Counted from the first letter of the stretch, positions 24,952 to 34,148 are shown. The stretch: DNA of 64,000 bases from Caenimonas sedimenti (GCF_007833165.1 NZ_VOBQ01000013.1:124001-188000), one strand, 5' to 3'. A program made the numbers and translations. The notes: generated by a model from the letters alone, not told the origin.

Positions 24952-25281
24952 TCAGCTGCCCCAATGCGGGACAGGGCGTCGGAAGTGAACGGCCGTGGCC
25001 ATCCTGAGGACAGCTCGGAGATAGGCCAAGTGTTGCACCAGCCCCTCCGGCCGTGGCCATTCCCGGAGCCCGAGCGCGTGGACCTGCTGCTCCAGTAGCG
25101 GGTCCAGCTCCCACCCGTCGCGCCAGAACGGAACCTTCAGGTCCGGCCTTGCGTGGCGCAGCTTGTCCTTGAGGAGCTCGCGACCGTAGATCGCGTCGAG
25201 AAGCCAGTGCCGGCTGGCGGCGCGGGTCTGTCGCCACCGGGCGCGGCAGGCTGCCTTCTTGTTGGTCATGGATCGGGTCAT
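24952..25281 (-). CDS. Hypothetical basic protein
   Basis: A 109-residue Arg/Trp-rich protein (KKAACRARWRQTRAASRHWLLDAIYGREL, then EWPRPEGLVQHLAYLRAVLRM) without a recognised domain. Two Met residues four apart (25281 and 25269) are possible starts. It lies between a small membrane protein gene and the excisionase-like gene, in the same direction as the recombinase operon, and is probably part of the mobile module. Confidence 0.5.
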   Translation of the reverse strand: MTRSMTNKKAACRARWRQTRAASRHWLLDAIYGRELLKDKLRHARPDLKVPFWRDGWELDPLLEQQVHALGLREWPRPEGLVQHLAYLRAVLRMATAVHFRRPVPHWGS

Positions 25282-25359
25282 GTGTCGTTCCTTGTGTTGT
25301 TGCCTGACCAGCCTTTCACAAGAGGAGCGGTTGTCAACTCGACTCCATGGAGCAAGCGA

Positions 25360-25716
25360 TCAGCTGTCGCTGTCCGTCAGGAAGAAGAGGAACAGCAAGC
25401 CGATCGGCGCCATGAAGATCGCCAGCGTCCAGCAGATCGCCATCGTGATGAGCTTCGTGAACAACATGAGCCCAGCGTTCACCAGGAAGAAGTTGTCGCC
25501 GAGGATGAAGTTGATCACGCGTTCATAGGCAAACCGTGCATAGGGGTAGAGCACGCAGTTCCCAATGACGAGCAGGTAGCTTTGCAGCGTCACCTGGTCA
25601 ATCTTGTTCCTGTGGTCGTAGTAGAGCAGGGCTGGGAAGATGAGCCCGAACACGAGATGCCGAAGGTAGACTGCAACGCCGAGGCCGCCAAGAGTTCTGT
25701 AGAAGAGATTGCGCAT
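25360..25716 (-). CDS. Small polytopic membrane protein, unknown function
   Basis: A 118-residue protein with three or four hydrophobic helices: GVAVYLRHLVFGLIFPALLYY, then SYLLVIGNCVLYPYARFAYE, and a C-terminal pair (LITMAICWTLAIFMAPIGLL...FLFFLT). It ends in the acidic tail DSDS. It lies downstream of the ParM-like pair in the same orientation. No family was recognised; small membrane proteins of this kind are common on conjugative elements. Confidence 0.55.
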   Translation of the reverse strand: MRNLFYRTLGGLGVAVYLRHLVFGLIFPALLYYDHRNKIDQVTLQSYLLVIGNCVLYPYARFAYERVINFILGDNFFLVNAGLMLFTKLITMAICWTLAIFMAPIGLLFLFFLTDSDS

Positions 25717-25798
25717 GCGGTCTTTCGATAGAGTTGCCCCGCGATTGCGGGGTATCAACTCTTCTACCCGCGCGTCTCCGAGTTTCAAGTGCACTCGA

Positions 25799-26137
25799 TC
25801 ATTTGGACGCTCTCGCCGGCGGAGTACAGATCGCGCCGAGGTCCCAACCCGCCATGCGAGACGCGACGGTACTGGCAACCACTCCGTCATCGCCTGATGG
25901 CGGCGTCGCGATGGTGGGACGACGCTCCTCGGGAATCTGAAGTCGCAAGTCACCCCCGACGGCCAGCTGCACTGAGCGGCGGCCGAGATGAATCTCGGCG
26001 CCCAGCCGGACCAGGTACAAGACCTCGCGTGACCGCGTCGCCACGTCCAACGACGCGAGCCACTCGTAGACCTCACCCATGCTCGCATCGATGGATACGC
26101 GGTGCTGCAGGCGTTTCCCGATGCCGGCGGAAGCCAT
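25799..26137 (-). CDS. Putative partner of ParM-like actin (StbB/ParR-position protein)
   Basis: A 112-residue protein starting five bases after the ParM-like stop, so the two are almost surely co-translated. It has the N-terminal half KRLQHRVSIDASMGEVYEWLASLD and a basic-hydrophobic middle (VLYLVRLGAEIHLGRRSVQL). It occupies the usual position of the small DNA-binding adaptor (ParR/StbB) in type II plasmid segregation. No ribbon-helix-helix is obvious, so the assignment is by position. Confidence 0.5.
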   Translation of the reverse strand: MASAGIGKRLQHRVSIDASMGEVYEWLASLDVATRSREVLYLVRLGAEIHLGRRSVQLAVGGDLRLQIPEERRPTIATPPSGDDGVVASTVASRMAGWDLGAICTPPARASK

Positions 26138-26142
26138 GCTCG

Positions 26143-27204
26143 CTACCAGCTCTTGGAGGCCGCAAGGTCGTGCTCCGCCACCACGTGGAAGCCGCGCACG
26201 TTCGAGAAAACCGGATCCGCATCGATCCTGGAGATCTTTTTTACCTTCGGCAGGCGCTTGTAGAGGTGGGATGAGAGGACGCCCGCACCGCCGCCGGTGA
26301 ACAGAATCTGGTCCACGTCATCGACGCTGCCGACCATGGTGAGCATCTGGTCGATCGCCTCGTCCAGGATCTGGTCGACAGCCCTGCGGTACTCGGCCAT
26401 GGGGTAGTGCTCCCCTTGCACGGCGAAGCTGGGCTTCTGCTCCCGGATGGCCTGGTCGATGCGGTCGATGATGGCCGCTTGGTTCCGCCAACGAGGATTG
26501 ATGCGGTCGGCAACGGCGTAGGCACAGGCGAGCATCGCCTTGGGGTACGCACCGGAGCGCTCCCAATAGGGCACCGTGCCCTCCGACAGATACCAATCCA
26601 GGGTGCCGCCGCCCGGGTCGATCACCATGGTCAGCCCCTGTAGCGGCTTGCCGCCGTTCAGGAAGCCGAAATTGATGATCGCGCCTTGTGGCTGCACGAC
26701 GACGCGGACCTTCTCGACGACGACACGGCGCTGGTTGCCCTCCGGCCCGATCAGGTGCTCTCCGGCGGCTCGCTGCGCAAGCAATTCGTTCGCCTCAAAG
26801 TAGGTGGTGAGTGGCAGGCCAAGCGCCAGCCTGCGAACGACCAGCTCCGTGCCGGCATTGGCGCCATCCGCAATTCGCCAGAGCGCGCCTCGCAGCAGCG
26901 CCAGGTACTTGTCGCTGGCGGCATAGTCCTCCGCCACGATGCGGCTTTCCAGGCCGCTACCGCGCTGCGGCGCGCCGGGACCGACGAAGTAGCTAACGCC
27001 GTTGACGGGGACCACGCAGCCTTGCGGCTGTTGTTCGTCCTCCGCTTTGCGCGCCGTGCCGGACTTCAACACCGGAGCGACCGAAGGGAAGCTCGCGACT
27101 TGGAGCATTCCATCGGCGCCGCCAGATCGCCCGTGCGTGTGCTTCACATTGAAGTAGCCGACATCGATTGCGCGTGCGCCGACCACGACAGGATTTGATT
27201 TCAT
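26143..27204 (-). CDS. ParM/StbA-family actin-like ATPase
   Basis: A 353-residue actin-fold protein. Phosphate-1 motif AIDVGYFNVK (about residues 12-21), phosphate-2 motif MVIDPGGGTLDWY (about 191-203) and adenosine motif QILFTGGGAGVLSS (about 299-312) are all present. ParM-type filaments push plasmid or ICE copies apart before division; PRTRC protein D belongs to the same family. It starts 19 bases after the recombinase stop and is followed directly by its likely partner gene, suggesting a stability module on an integrated element. Confidence 0.85.
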   Translation of the reverse strand: MKSNPVVVGARAIDVGYFNVKHTHGRSGGADGMLQVASFPSVAPVLKSGTARKAEDEQQPQGCVVPVNGVSYFVGPGAPQRGSGLESRIVAEDYAASDKYLALLRGALWRIADGANAGTELVVRRLALGLPLTTYFEANELLAQRAAGEHLIGPEGNQRRVVVEKVRVVVQPQGAIINFGFLNGGKPLQGLTMVIDPGGGTLDWYLSEGTVPYWERSGAYPKAMLACAYAVADRINPRWRNQAAIIDRIDQAIREQKPSFAVQGEHYPMAEYRRAVDQILDEAIDQMLTMVGSVDDVDQILFTGGGAGVLSSHLYKRLPKVKKISRIDADPVFSNVRGFHVVAEHDLAASKSW

Positions 27205-27223
27205 TTGGTGTTCCCCTTGAAGG

Positions 27224-28636
27224 TCAGATCAGAATCTCGACGCCGTCGAGCGGCCGGCCGGAGCTCCGCCACGGTTCGATGCACACGTTGAAGCCCAGGC
27301 TCGTGAAGAGTTCGAGGGACAAATGGGCGTCGATTGCAAATGCGCGCAGGTAATCGTCCTCCTCAGACCCGGACACCTGGTCGGTGTAGCGCACCGCGAT
27401 CCGCATCGCGCTATCGACTCGCGGCCTCACCCCCTGGGTGCAATGTCCAACGATCCAAGCCTCCGCGATGCCCGCCGCGCGGAAGGAGGTGGCCCTTGCA
27501 GACAACTGGCAGAGCCAATCCTTCAGCAACCGAGCGGAGCGTCCGGACTGCACTTTGGCGCTGCCGACGTACGCACAGGCGATCGGAGCGCGCTCGTGGC
27601 CCAGTTGGCGGGCGACCTGCGTCAACGCCAGGCGGACGAGTTCAGCGTTCTCTTCGTACTCCGCGCCGGCAACGCGGCCCAGGATCGGCGCAGGCAGGCC
27701 GGACACTTGCGTGAAGAGATCGCACGCGAATTGGTGACGCAGTCCGTGCATGGTGATGCCGAGCCCCTTGCGGTGCACCCCATGCTTTCGGACGACGTAG
27801 AGCATCCGGTTCTTCATCTCTCGCAGGGTGAATCCGGGGATTCCCAGGCACCGCTTGGGATGCAGACGGGCCAGTTCCTTGGCGCGTTCCAGCACCGCCC
27901 GTTGCGTGGCGGCGGTCGCCGGATCGGCGCTGAACATCACGACGCGCTCCTTGCCGCCCTTGGTGCCACGCCACACGATGATGTGGTCGCCCTTGTCGCT
28001 GTCCTCCGGGATGATCTGCGTGGACTCGTTGGCCCGCAATGCGAAATGCAGTTGCATGTCGAGTTGGGCACCCACCACCGGTTCCTCGGCACGAATCGCG
28101 TCGATGAGCGGGACAGGGTCAACGCCTTGGTGCCGCCAACCTTTCGGGAATTCAGGCAGCAGAGAGCAGCTCCCGGTGCCCGCCGTCACTCCATTGGCGC
28201 GCAAGATCTCACGCCAGTCGAATCCCACCGGCACAGCGCCAAACTTGCCCATCAACTCCAGGAAGCGGCGCAGGGTGCTGACGTACTTATGGATGGTCTT
28301 CTCTTCCAGCCCTTCGTTTTCCCAGTGTCGGCAAAGTGCGATCACGTGCTTGCGACCCAGCGTGTCGATGTTCTGGATGCCCGCCCGGACCTTCTTCAGG
28401 ATCAGGATGGCGCGATGGAGCTCATCGCGGTAGTCGCTGAGCGTCTTGTCACTCACCGGCCTCTCTCGGCCGAAGGCCGCAGGGATGCTCGCTTCCCTCA
28501 AGATGAAGCTGATCTGGCGGTGCGGATCGCCCGGATGCTGACTCAACGCCTGCCGGACGAAGGGCCGCAGCTTCCCGCCGCCGCGCGCTTTGCGACGGCG
28601 CTTGCGGTTGCTCTTCTTGTCGAATTCGTTCTCCAT
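27224..28636 (-). CDS. Tyrosine recombinase/integrase-domain protein
   Basis: A 470-residue protein preceded by a strong AAGGAGAGA ribosome site. It has a basic N-terminus (KKSNRKRRRKARGGGK) and a SAM-like core-binding domain (about 60-140). The catalytic region has LHFALRANESTQI (Arg201), TKGGKERVV (Lys), TMHGLRHQFA (His297-x-x-Arg300), QLGHER (His347) and a candidate nucleophile Tyr356. The C-terminal 110 residues extend beyond the usual integrase end. It may mobilise the surrounding island, but its att sites are not identified. It heads the parM-like operon. Confidence 0.83.
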   Translation of the reverse strand: MENEFDKKSNRKRRRKARGGGKLRPFVRQALSQHPGDPHRQISFILREASIPAAFGRERPVSDKTLSDYRDELHRAILILKKVRAGIQNIDTLGRKHVIALCRHWENEGLEEKTIHKYVSTLRRFLELMGKFGAVPVGFDWREILRANGVTAGTGSCSLLPEFPKGWRHQGVDPVPLIDAIRAEEPVVGAQLDMQLHFALRANESTQIIPEDSDKGDHIIVWRGTKGGKERVVMFSADPATAATQRAVLERAKELARLHPKRCLGIPGFTLREMKNRMLYVVRKHGVHRKGLGITMHGLRHQFACDLFTQVSGLPAPILGRVAGAEYEENAELVRLALTQVARQLGHERAPIACAYVGSAKVQSGRSARLLKDWLCQLSARATSFRAAGIAEAWIVGHCTQGVRPRVDSAMRIAVRYTDQVSGSEEDDYLRAFAIDAHLSLELFTSLGFNVCIEPWRSSGRPLDGVEILI

Positions 28637-29552
28637 TTGATATCTCTCCTTGCCGCATGGCGGCGTGTCTATGGGTTTCGCCGCCTTGGGGCGGTGCGCT
28701 ACAAATTTGCCAACGGATGAAGCCTGTTCGTCCAGGAGCTTTAGCAACCAGTCCCGGCATTCGCAGTGGACTGAGCCTGCGACGCCGCCCGCGATGCGGG
28801 CTGCCAGCCTGTAAGGGCAAGCGGGTGACCGTCGGATCTGCCGACGGAGCCAAGAGGGTGGCTACCCAGCGGCGTTTGAGACGCCGCTTTCATGCCGACT
28901 TCTTCCCGGGCGGACTTCGACGCCTGGGCCATCTGTTTGGGTCGTCACATGGCGGCGCAACTGCGCCGAGCCGCGACATCGCGCGGTGCCATGCGTGCAG
29001 CCAAACAGGCTGGAACGAAGTGGATTCACCGTTGCATCAGCAGATGCGGGGCGGGCTTGGCGGCCCGCGGCGGTGACAGGTTGCTTGAGGCCGTACGGCC
29101 CCTGATGGATACGCGGAGTTGGACTCCGGCTTGTTGCGCGTGGCTCGAGAGAGCCGGCGGTTGCCTCAAGCGCGCTTTGCGGCAGGTGAGGTGCGTTGAT
29201 TGCGGGCGCTTGGCCTGCTATTCCCTTGGGGAAGCAGCGCTATTGTGGGTACTGCCCTGGGGCGGCGCAACCGATGGCGACCACGCCGGGCGCGTTTCGC
29301 GCATTCATTCAAAACAGAGTGTTCAGAAAGTCCAACTCCAACAATGACTTGCGAGCGGGTTCAACGCTTGAAGCGTGATTGAAGCAACAGTTGAAAGCCA
29401 GCCGAAACCGTTTTCGGGCAGGAAGCGTACCGGTTTGAGGAACTACGCGCGACGGTGCTGTTGGTGCGAAGGGCGCTCCGCTCGTGCCACGTGAATGCCA
29501 CTGAAGGACCGAGCGTCGGCCTGGTGGCACGGACAAGGCGACATTCGTGCCA
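28637..29552. other. Stretch of about 0.9 kb without a convincing gene
   Basis: Between the recombinase and the AbiEii gene. A 151-codon plus-strand frame (28892-29347) exists but has no ribosome site or recognisable domain and is Cys/Trp/Arg-rich like random high-GC sequence. The stretch includes the recombinase promoter region and possibly decayed mobile-element sequence. Nothing else was recognised. Confidence 0.5.
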
Positions 29553-30398
29553 TCAAAGAACGCCCATCTTGATGAGCGATTCGCGAATCGCCCGGATGGT
29601 GTCTGTCAGGTCCTGCGCATGGAGCCTGTTCTTCTGGAGGAAGGCCATCCACTGCCGCTGCTTGATGGCGTCGACGGCGAAGGCATCGGCCAATCCCAGG
29701 GGTACGCCTTCAGGGAGACGGTACTTGCGGCGCGCAAATGTTGCCTCAATGGCAGTTCGCAGTTGGAACGGCTCGATGTCGCCTTCCGAGAGGAGGATGG
29801 ACAGGTCGAAGTAGTCTTTCATCCGTGTGTTCGCCATCCCGAGCAAGCAGATGGCATGGAACTTCTCGGCGATGACCGTGTACTTCGGATACGCGCGCAG
29901 CAACGGGGCCGGCAAGTCCTGGAGCAACACGGGATAGGTGACGGACTCTGGCCCGGGACTTACTGCATCGCCGAAACCAATGTCGATCTGCAAGGGAATG
30001 CGGGCGCTGTCCAGCCTGCCGACCAGGTCGATCCGGACCCCGCCATACCCAGCTTCCTTCCGGATTTCGGCACCCTTCACGGAGACGGGGTCAAGCACCA
30101 TGCCGTCCGCCACGTCGATTCGGCAAATTTCCTTGAACACGGCAATGGCCGTGGCCGTGTCTGCTGCGCCGAACCCGAGCAGGTCCGCATCCCGGGTGGG
30201 GCGCTTGGGCAGGTCGTACCAGAGCGAGAAGAGCAGGGCCCCCTTCAGGAGGTAGTTTCCGGCGTGGGGTGAGACCGAGAGCCGGTACAGCACGCGCTCC
30301 AGCCCGAAGTGGGTGAGGACCAGGTTGAAGTCCTGCTTGGTCGCGTCGGCGTGATTCTTCAATTGCGCCCGGATCGACGCTGCGGGGTTCTTGCTCAT
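29553..30398 (-). CDS. AbiEii-type nucleotidyltransferase toxin
   Basis: A 281-residue DUF1814/AbiEii-family protein. The pol-beta-like motif YLLKGALLFSLWY followed by RPTRDADLLGFG (about residues 48-77), the IPLQIDIGFGDAV segment and TRMKDYFDLSILL are diagnostic. AbiEii toxins modify tRNA or nucleotides and stop growth during phage infection. The ATG overlaps the stop of the AbiEi antitoxin gene by four bases. All visible active-site positions are intact. Confidence 0.87.
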   Translation of the reverse strand: MSKNPAASIRAQLKNHADATKQDFNLVLTHFGLERVLYRLSVSPHAGNYLLKGALLFSLWYDLPKRPTRDADLLGFGAADTATAIAVFKEICRIDVADGMVLDPVSVKGAEIRKEAGYGGVRIDLVGRLDSARIPLQIDIGFGDAVSPGPESVTYPVLLQDLPAPLLRAYPKYTVIAEKFHAICLLGMANTRMKDYFDLSILLSEGDIEPFQLRTAIEATFARRKYRLPEGVPLGLADAFAVDAIKQRQWMAFLQKNRLHAQDLTDTIRAIRESLIKMGVL

Positions 30399-31009
30399 GC
30401 AGTGACGCTCTCGAGATACGGACGGATGACGTTCGAAACGCGGTCGACAGTCGCGTAGTGCCAGAGGTCGTCCATCCGGAATTTGCGTTGGGCCCAGCCT
30501 TCGCGCAGCGCCTCCAGTGCCACGTCGATCCCGATCTTGTTGCGGTACTTGAAGCAGTCGGCCACGGTCTTGGCCACGTTGAATACCTGGACCGGAACGC
30601 CTTCGATGACGTGGCGTTCGATGCCTTCGGCCAGTGCCGTGCCGGACATGCGGACCGGGCGAAGCGAGGGTTGGTCGATGCGAGGAACGGGCAGATTCTT
30701 GGGGATCGCGAGCCAGACTTCGAAGGGAGCCTGGGTGCCGATTCCGTGAAAACGCAGGGCTGAGACAAGGCAGACGACACCTTGGGGGACCCGAAGGGCC
30801 ACTTCAGCGAGTGACTGGTGTTCCGTGATGGGCTGGTTGGGCAGGCTGTAGACACCCCGACCAACGCGCTTCAGCTTCCCGGCAGTGACAAGGCGGCTGA
30901 GAACCGACGTGGGTATCGACGCCGCCATGACATCCCGCGAGCGAAGGAGCGGGCGGCGCCTGGCAAGCCGAAGCAGCGATTGTTCGTGAGTGCGGTGTGC
31001 TGGTGCCAC
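30395..31009 (-). CDS. AbiEi-type antitoxin
   Basis: A 204-residue protein starting at GTG. The N-terminal winged helix is RRRPLLRSRDVMAASIPTSVLSRL then GKLKRVGRGVYSLPN. The C-terminal antitoxin domain has VCLVSALRFHGIGTQAPFEVW and VQVFNVAKTVADCFKYRNKIG. AbiEi represses its own operon and counteracts AbiEii without direct binding (type IV). An inverted repeat lies just upstream (31030-31055). Confidence 0.85.
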   Translation of the reverse strand: MAPAHRTHEQSLLRLARRRPLLRSRDVMAASIPTSVLSRLVTAGKLKRVGRGVYSLPNQPITEHQSLAEVALRVPQGVVCLVSALRFHGIGTQAPFEVWLAIPKNLPVPRIDQPSLRPVRMSGTALAEGIERHVIEGVPVQVFNVAKTVADCFKYRNKIGIDVALEALREGWAQRKFRMDDLWHYATVDRVSNVIRPYLESVTA

Positions 31010-31029
31010 GGCGCGTGCCGTTCTTAATT

Positions 31030-31055
31030 CTATGCCTTTGTTGATAAAAGCATAG
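31030..31055. promoter_or_regulatory. Imperfect inverted repeat upstream of abiEi
   Basis: CTATGCCTTT and AAAGCATAG pair with one extra C, separated by seven bases, 20 bases before the AbiEi start. This is the position where AbiEi proteins bind inverted repeats to autorepress. Confidence 0.5.
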
Positions 31056-31273
31056 CATATGCAACAACTCCACTCAACATTCCAATGGACGAGCCGGACC
31101 GTCTGACCGACGCTCTGGAATGCCGCGGAACGTGACTACCGCTTGTCTCTCATACTTCGGCCGTCCCCTGACGCCCGCTCCGATACAAAGCACGGAGCCG
31201 AAGCGGTGAGGGCGCTTGGACCAATAGCACCACGGCGCACGACACGGCAAACATCGAACGAGCGGCCCCGGCG

Positions 31274-32323
31274 CTAGGGCTGCGTCGTCAGATGCCGGAC
31301 AAAGAAGTCCGCAAGACGGACATTCAGATCGGCGATCGCCTGCTCGCGGTTGAACGAAGGCGGGTCTGCCAAAAGGCGCTCGCCAACGCTACCGCGTTCC
31401 AACGGCGGCATGGGGGAGAGCATCGCGCCGTGCCCGCCCTCCGGCAGGTCCATGACCAGCTCACAACGCGGGATGCAAGTCTTGGCGACGCTCTCAACAT
31501 GAAAGCGAGGAACTTGGTTCACATCCTTTCGCGCGATCACCAGGCCGAGTTTGACGGCGGGCCGGGCCAGAGACTCGAGGATGAAGTCTGCAGCGAAGGG
31601 AACCATCGCCACCGTGCTTGTGATGCGCGGGTCGTGATAGTGATGCACAGTCGCGTCGGAAAATCGCCAGTCGATGACACGACGCGCTGCCCAGAGCTTC
31701 AGCGGATCGAGGGCGTTACCCTTGAGCAGGGTGATAAACCCGACGCAAGAGGAAAAGTCCTCCTCGATGTTTCGATTGCAATGCGCCTTGAAGCGTTCGT
31801 CGGACCACTGCCCCCCGGCCAGCGACAGTGCCGTGTGCCCGCCGGCAGAGCCTCCGAAGACACCCACCGAATCCAGCGAGAGCTGGTTTCCGAGTGCCGC
31901 GTATCGACCAACCCGGTCGATCGCCTGTGAGATCTCGAGCGGGCGCTTGCGCCAGCTTACTGGCCCGGGCTCTGAGGGGTCGAGGTAGTTGTCGCCCTGA
32001 TGCAGTGGAACCGCCACTGTGAACCCACGGCGCACCAAAGCACGTGCAAGGTCGACATGCACCCAGGGGGAGCCTCCAGAACCGTGCGAGATGACCACCA
32101 GACGCCCGTTGCCCTTGAGCGGCGCCCCATCAGGAACCCAGGAGAGATTGAATGGTCCCCGGCTGACGGGAACCTCGGCTCCCGAGGCCGGGTAAAACAC
32201 CGTGGTCGAATGTCCGTCGGACTGTGGCAGCTGCAAGAAGCCCATGCTTGCTACATCCGCTGCCGGTTGCGGATGCCCGACAGAGCAAATGACGAGCGCG
32301 AGGACGGCAATCAGGTTCTTCAT
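31274..32323 (-). CDS. Exported alpha/beta hydrolase (PAF-acetylhydrolase/dienelactone-hydrolase-like)
   Basis: A 349-residue hydrolase with a signal peptide (MKNLIAVLALVICSVGHPQPA). It shows the oxyanion segment LVVISHGSGGSPW, the nucleophile elbow VGVFGGSAGGHTAL (Ser about 167) and a late catalytic His (EGGHGAML). Such proteins hydrolyse short-chain esters or modified lipids in the periplasm; the substrate is unknown. AAGGAG precedes the ATG. It follows the di-haem peroxidase gene by 48 bases and is the last gene of the cueR-containing minus-strand operon. Confidence 0.78.
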   Translation of the reverse strand: MKNLIAVLALVICSVGHPQPAADVASMGFLQLPQSDGHSTTVFYPASGAEVPVSRGPFNLSWVPDGAPLKGNGRLVVISHGSGGSPWVHVDLARALVRRGFTVAVPLHQGDNYLDPSEPGPVSWRKRPLEISQAIDRVGRYAALGNQLSLDSVGVFGGSAGGHTALSLAGGQWSDERFKAHCNRNIEEDFSSCVGFITLLKGNALDPLKLWAARRVIDWRFSDATVHHYHDPRITSTVAMVPFAADFILESLARPAVKLGLVIARKDVNQVPRFHVESVAKTCIPRCELVMDLPEGGHGAMLSPMPPLERGSVGERLLADPPSFNREQAIADLNVRLADFFVRHLTTQP

Positions 32324-32371
32324 TCAAAACTCCTTGCTGGATGGGTGCGAGGTGGCGCGAGAGCGCAAGCG

Positions 32372-33646
32372 TCACTTCGCCTGAACCACCGGACCGGTGA
32401 GCGCTCCCAGGAAGGCTGTGAGATCCTGCACATCGGATTCGGACAGCCGGATCGCTTGGCGATCGGCGTGCTTCTCGCCTGGCCGGGCCAGTTCACTGTG
32501 GCCGAGCGCCGCCTTGGGCGACGCGGCGTAGTGCCGCACGACCTGCTCCATCGTCGTGAACTGGCCGGCGTGCATGTAGGGCGCGCGCTCCGCCACGTTG
32601 CGCAGGCTAGGCGTGCGGAACGCGGCCAGATTGTGCGGGTCGTCAGCGGCAAGGAACTGGAGCTCCCCGCATTGCTCAGGCTTGGCATCGCTATAGCGTC
32701 CGAGGCAATTGAATTCGTCCTTCAGCAACTTCTTTACACCGTCAGCGCGGCCGCGGTCGGGCGCGGCCTTGTTCAGCGGCGGCACGCCGGTGTTGTGAAA
32801 GGCGTGGTCCGACAGTTGCGGGCCGTTGTGGCAGGTGACGCACTGGCCCTTGTTGAGGAAGAGGCGCAAGCCGCGCACTTCTTGCGGCGCCAACACTTCC
32901 TGGCCGCGACCGTCACCGGCGACAGTGGCCTGCGCGTAACGGTCGAAGCGCGATTCGCCATAGGCGAGCGTGCGTTCAAAGGCCGCGATCGCCTTGCCCA
33001 TGTTCGCGTAGACGCGGTTGATCCCGTCCCGGCTGGGCTCGCTCATGGCGTCCCACGCAGCACGTTCCGCCTCCGTGCCCCCGGGCATGGCGTCCTCCGG
33101 GAGCTTGCCTAGTGCCGGCATGGGGCCGAACACCGCCTGGTACTGCTCCTTGTAGTGGGTTTGCACTTGGCGCACGTAGCGCACGCGGTTGCCGCCGTGC
33201 TCCGCCGCATCTTCGAGCGGGCCCAGGGCTTGCGACCACAGGCTGTCCTTGCGGCCATCCCAGAAGAGGAAGGGCGAGTGCGCCGCGCCCATCACCGGCA
33301 TCGTGCGTCGCTTGCCGGTTGCCACGCCCTCACCGAGCGGCTTGCCGTCCTGGAACTGCTTGTCCGCGGAATGGCAGCTTGCGCACGAGACCTGCCCGTT
33401 GCGGCTAAGGCGCGTGTCGTTGAAGAGCGCGCGGCCGAACGCGGCGGCATCAGTACGCCGCTCGTAGGCGTTGGAAGGTTCAGGCGAGAGCGGTCCGGCC
33501 TCCTTCAGACGCATGGAAGCGATCGTGGACACTTCCTGCGCGGTCCACTTGTCCCGCGCAGGAGCCATGGCGAACTCCGGCGCGGCGACCACGGACATGC
33601 CGACAAGGGCCACGAGGACGCCGACAACGGCGAGCGTCTTGCTCAT
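32372..33646 (-). CDS. Di-haem cytochrome c peroxidase (MauG/CcpA-type)
   Basis: A 424-residue periplasmic protein with a signal peptide and two haem c sites: CASCH (about residue 85) and CVTCH (about residue 264). A C-terminal ligand segment AERAPYMHAGQFTTMEQVV follows. Family members reduce H2O2 with electrons from small cytochromes or oxidise protein residues. Its ATG overlaps the stop of the upstream FixH-like gene. The operon also carries a CueR-type regulator, so a link to copper stress or copper-dependent electron transfer is inferred. Confidence 0.85.
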   Translation of the reverse strand: MSKTLAVVGVLVALVGMSVVAAPEFAMAPARDKWTAQEVSTIASMRLKEAGPLSPEPSNAYERRTDAAAFGRALFNDTRLSRNGQVSCASCHSADKQFQDGKPLGEGVATGKRRTMPVMGAAHSPFLFWDGRKDSLWSQALGPLEDAAEHGGNRVRYVRQVQTHYKEQYQAVFGPMPALGKLPEDAMPGGTEAERAAWDAMSEPSRDGINRVYANMGKAIAAFERTLAYGESRFDRYAQATVAGDGRGQEVLAPQEVRGLRLFLNKGQCVTCHNGPQLSDHAFHNTGVPPLNKAAPDRGRADGVKKLLKDEFNCLGRYSDAKPEQCGELQFLAADDPHNLAAFRTPSLRNVAERAPYMHAGQFTTMEQVVRHYAASPKAALGHSELARPGEKHADRQAIRLSESDVQDLTAFLGALTGPVVQAK

Positions 33647-34101
33647 TGCCGCACCGGCGGGTTGTTGACGACGGTGTTGAAGGTGACCTTGTCTGGACCG
33701 GACGGACCTTGGATGTCGAGCTTGACCTCCCACCAGCCGGTCATGCTGAACTTCATGCCGTCGAGCTGGTAGGTGCCGTTGCCAAGATCACGCGTCACCC
33801 GCGGCTTCGTAGGAAGCCCGTGGCCGTGCTGCGGCATGCCGCCGTCCACGGCGAACTTAGCGCCCGATACCGGTTGGCCCTCTGGTGTGGCGAGCGTCAC
33901 TTTCCAGCTGTGGATCTGGTTGATCGCCGGGGCCTGCGCCGGCGCCACCAAGCCGACCTTGTAGATGCCTGCGGCCGAACGCTTGTTGAGGGACAGGTCG
34001 AGGTCAGCCGGCGTGCTGCAGCCCATGGTGAGCAGGGTGGCGACCGCGAAGGTGGCGGTGGAGACCGTGATGCGCAGTGAATGGCTAAAAAGATGTGACA
34101 T
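33643..34101 (-). CDS. FixH/YtkA-like lipoprotein
   Basis: A 152-residue protein with a lipoprotein signal (ATLLTMGCSTPA). The mature part has INQIHSWKVTLATPEGQPV, GAKFAVDGGMPQHGHGLPTKP, and GTYQLDGMKFSMTGWWEVKLDI, the beta-sandwich pattern of FixH and YtkA-like proteins. The MPQHGHG motif is suited to binding copper. It lies between cueR and the peroxidase gene, to which it is translationally coupled. A role in copper delivery or sensing is inference. Confidence 0.72.
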   Translation of the reverse strand: MSHLFSHSLRITVSTATFAVATLLTMGCSTPADLDLSLNKRSAAGIYKVGLVAPAQAPAINQIHSWKVTLATPEGQPVSGAKFAVDGGMPQHGHGLPTKPRVTRDLGNGTYQLDGMKFSMTGWWEVKLDIQGPSGPDKVTFNTVVNNPPVRQ

Positions 34102-34148
34102 GGCAGTTGTTTCTATGGTTGAGAATGAAATTGCTTGCAGTGGTCGCG

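Noticed and set aside
28892..29347. 151-codon plus-strand frame between recombinase and AbiEii
   Set aside because: No ribosome site, no domain, and composition typical of non-coding high-GC DNA. Kept only as part of an unexplained stretch.
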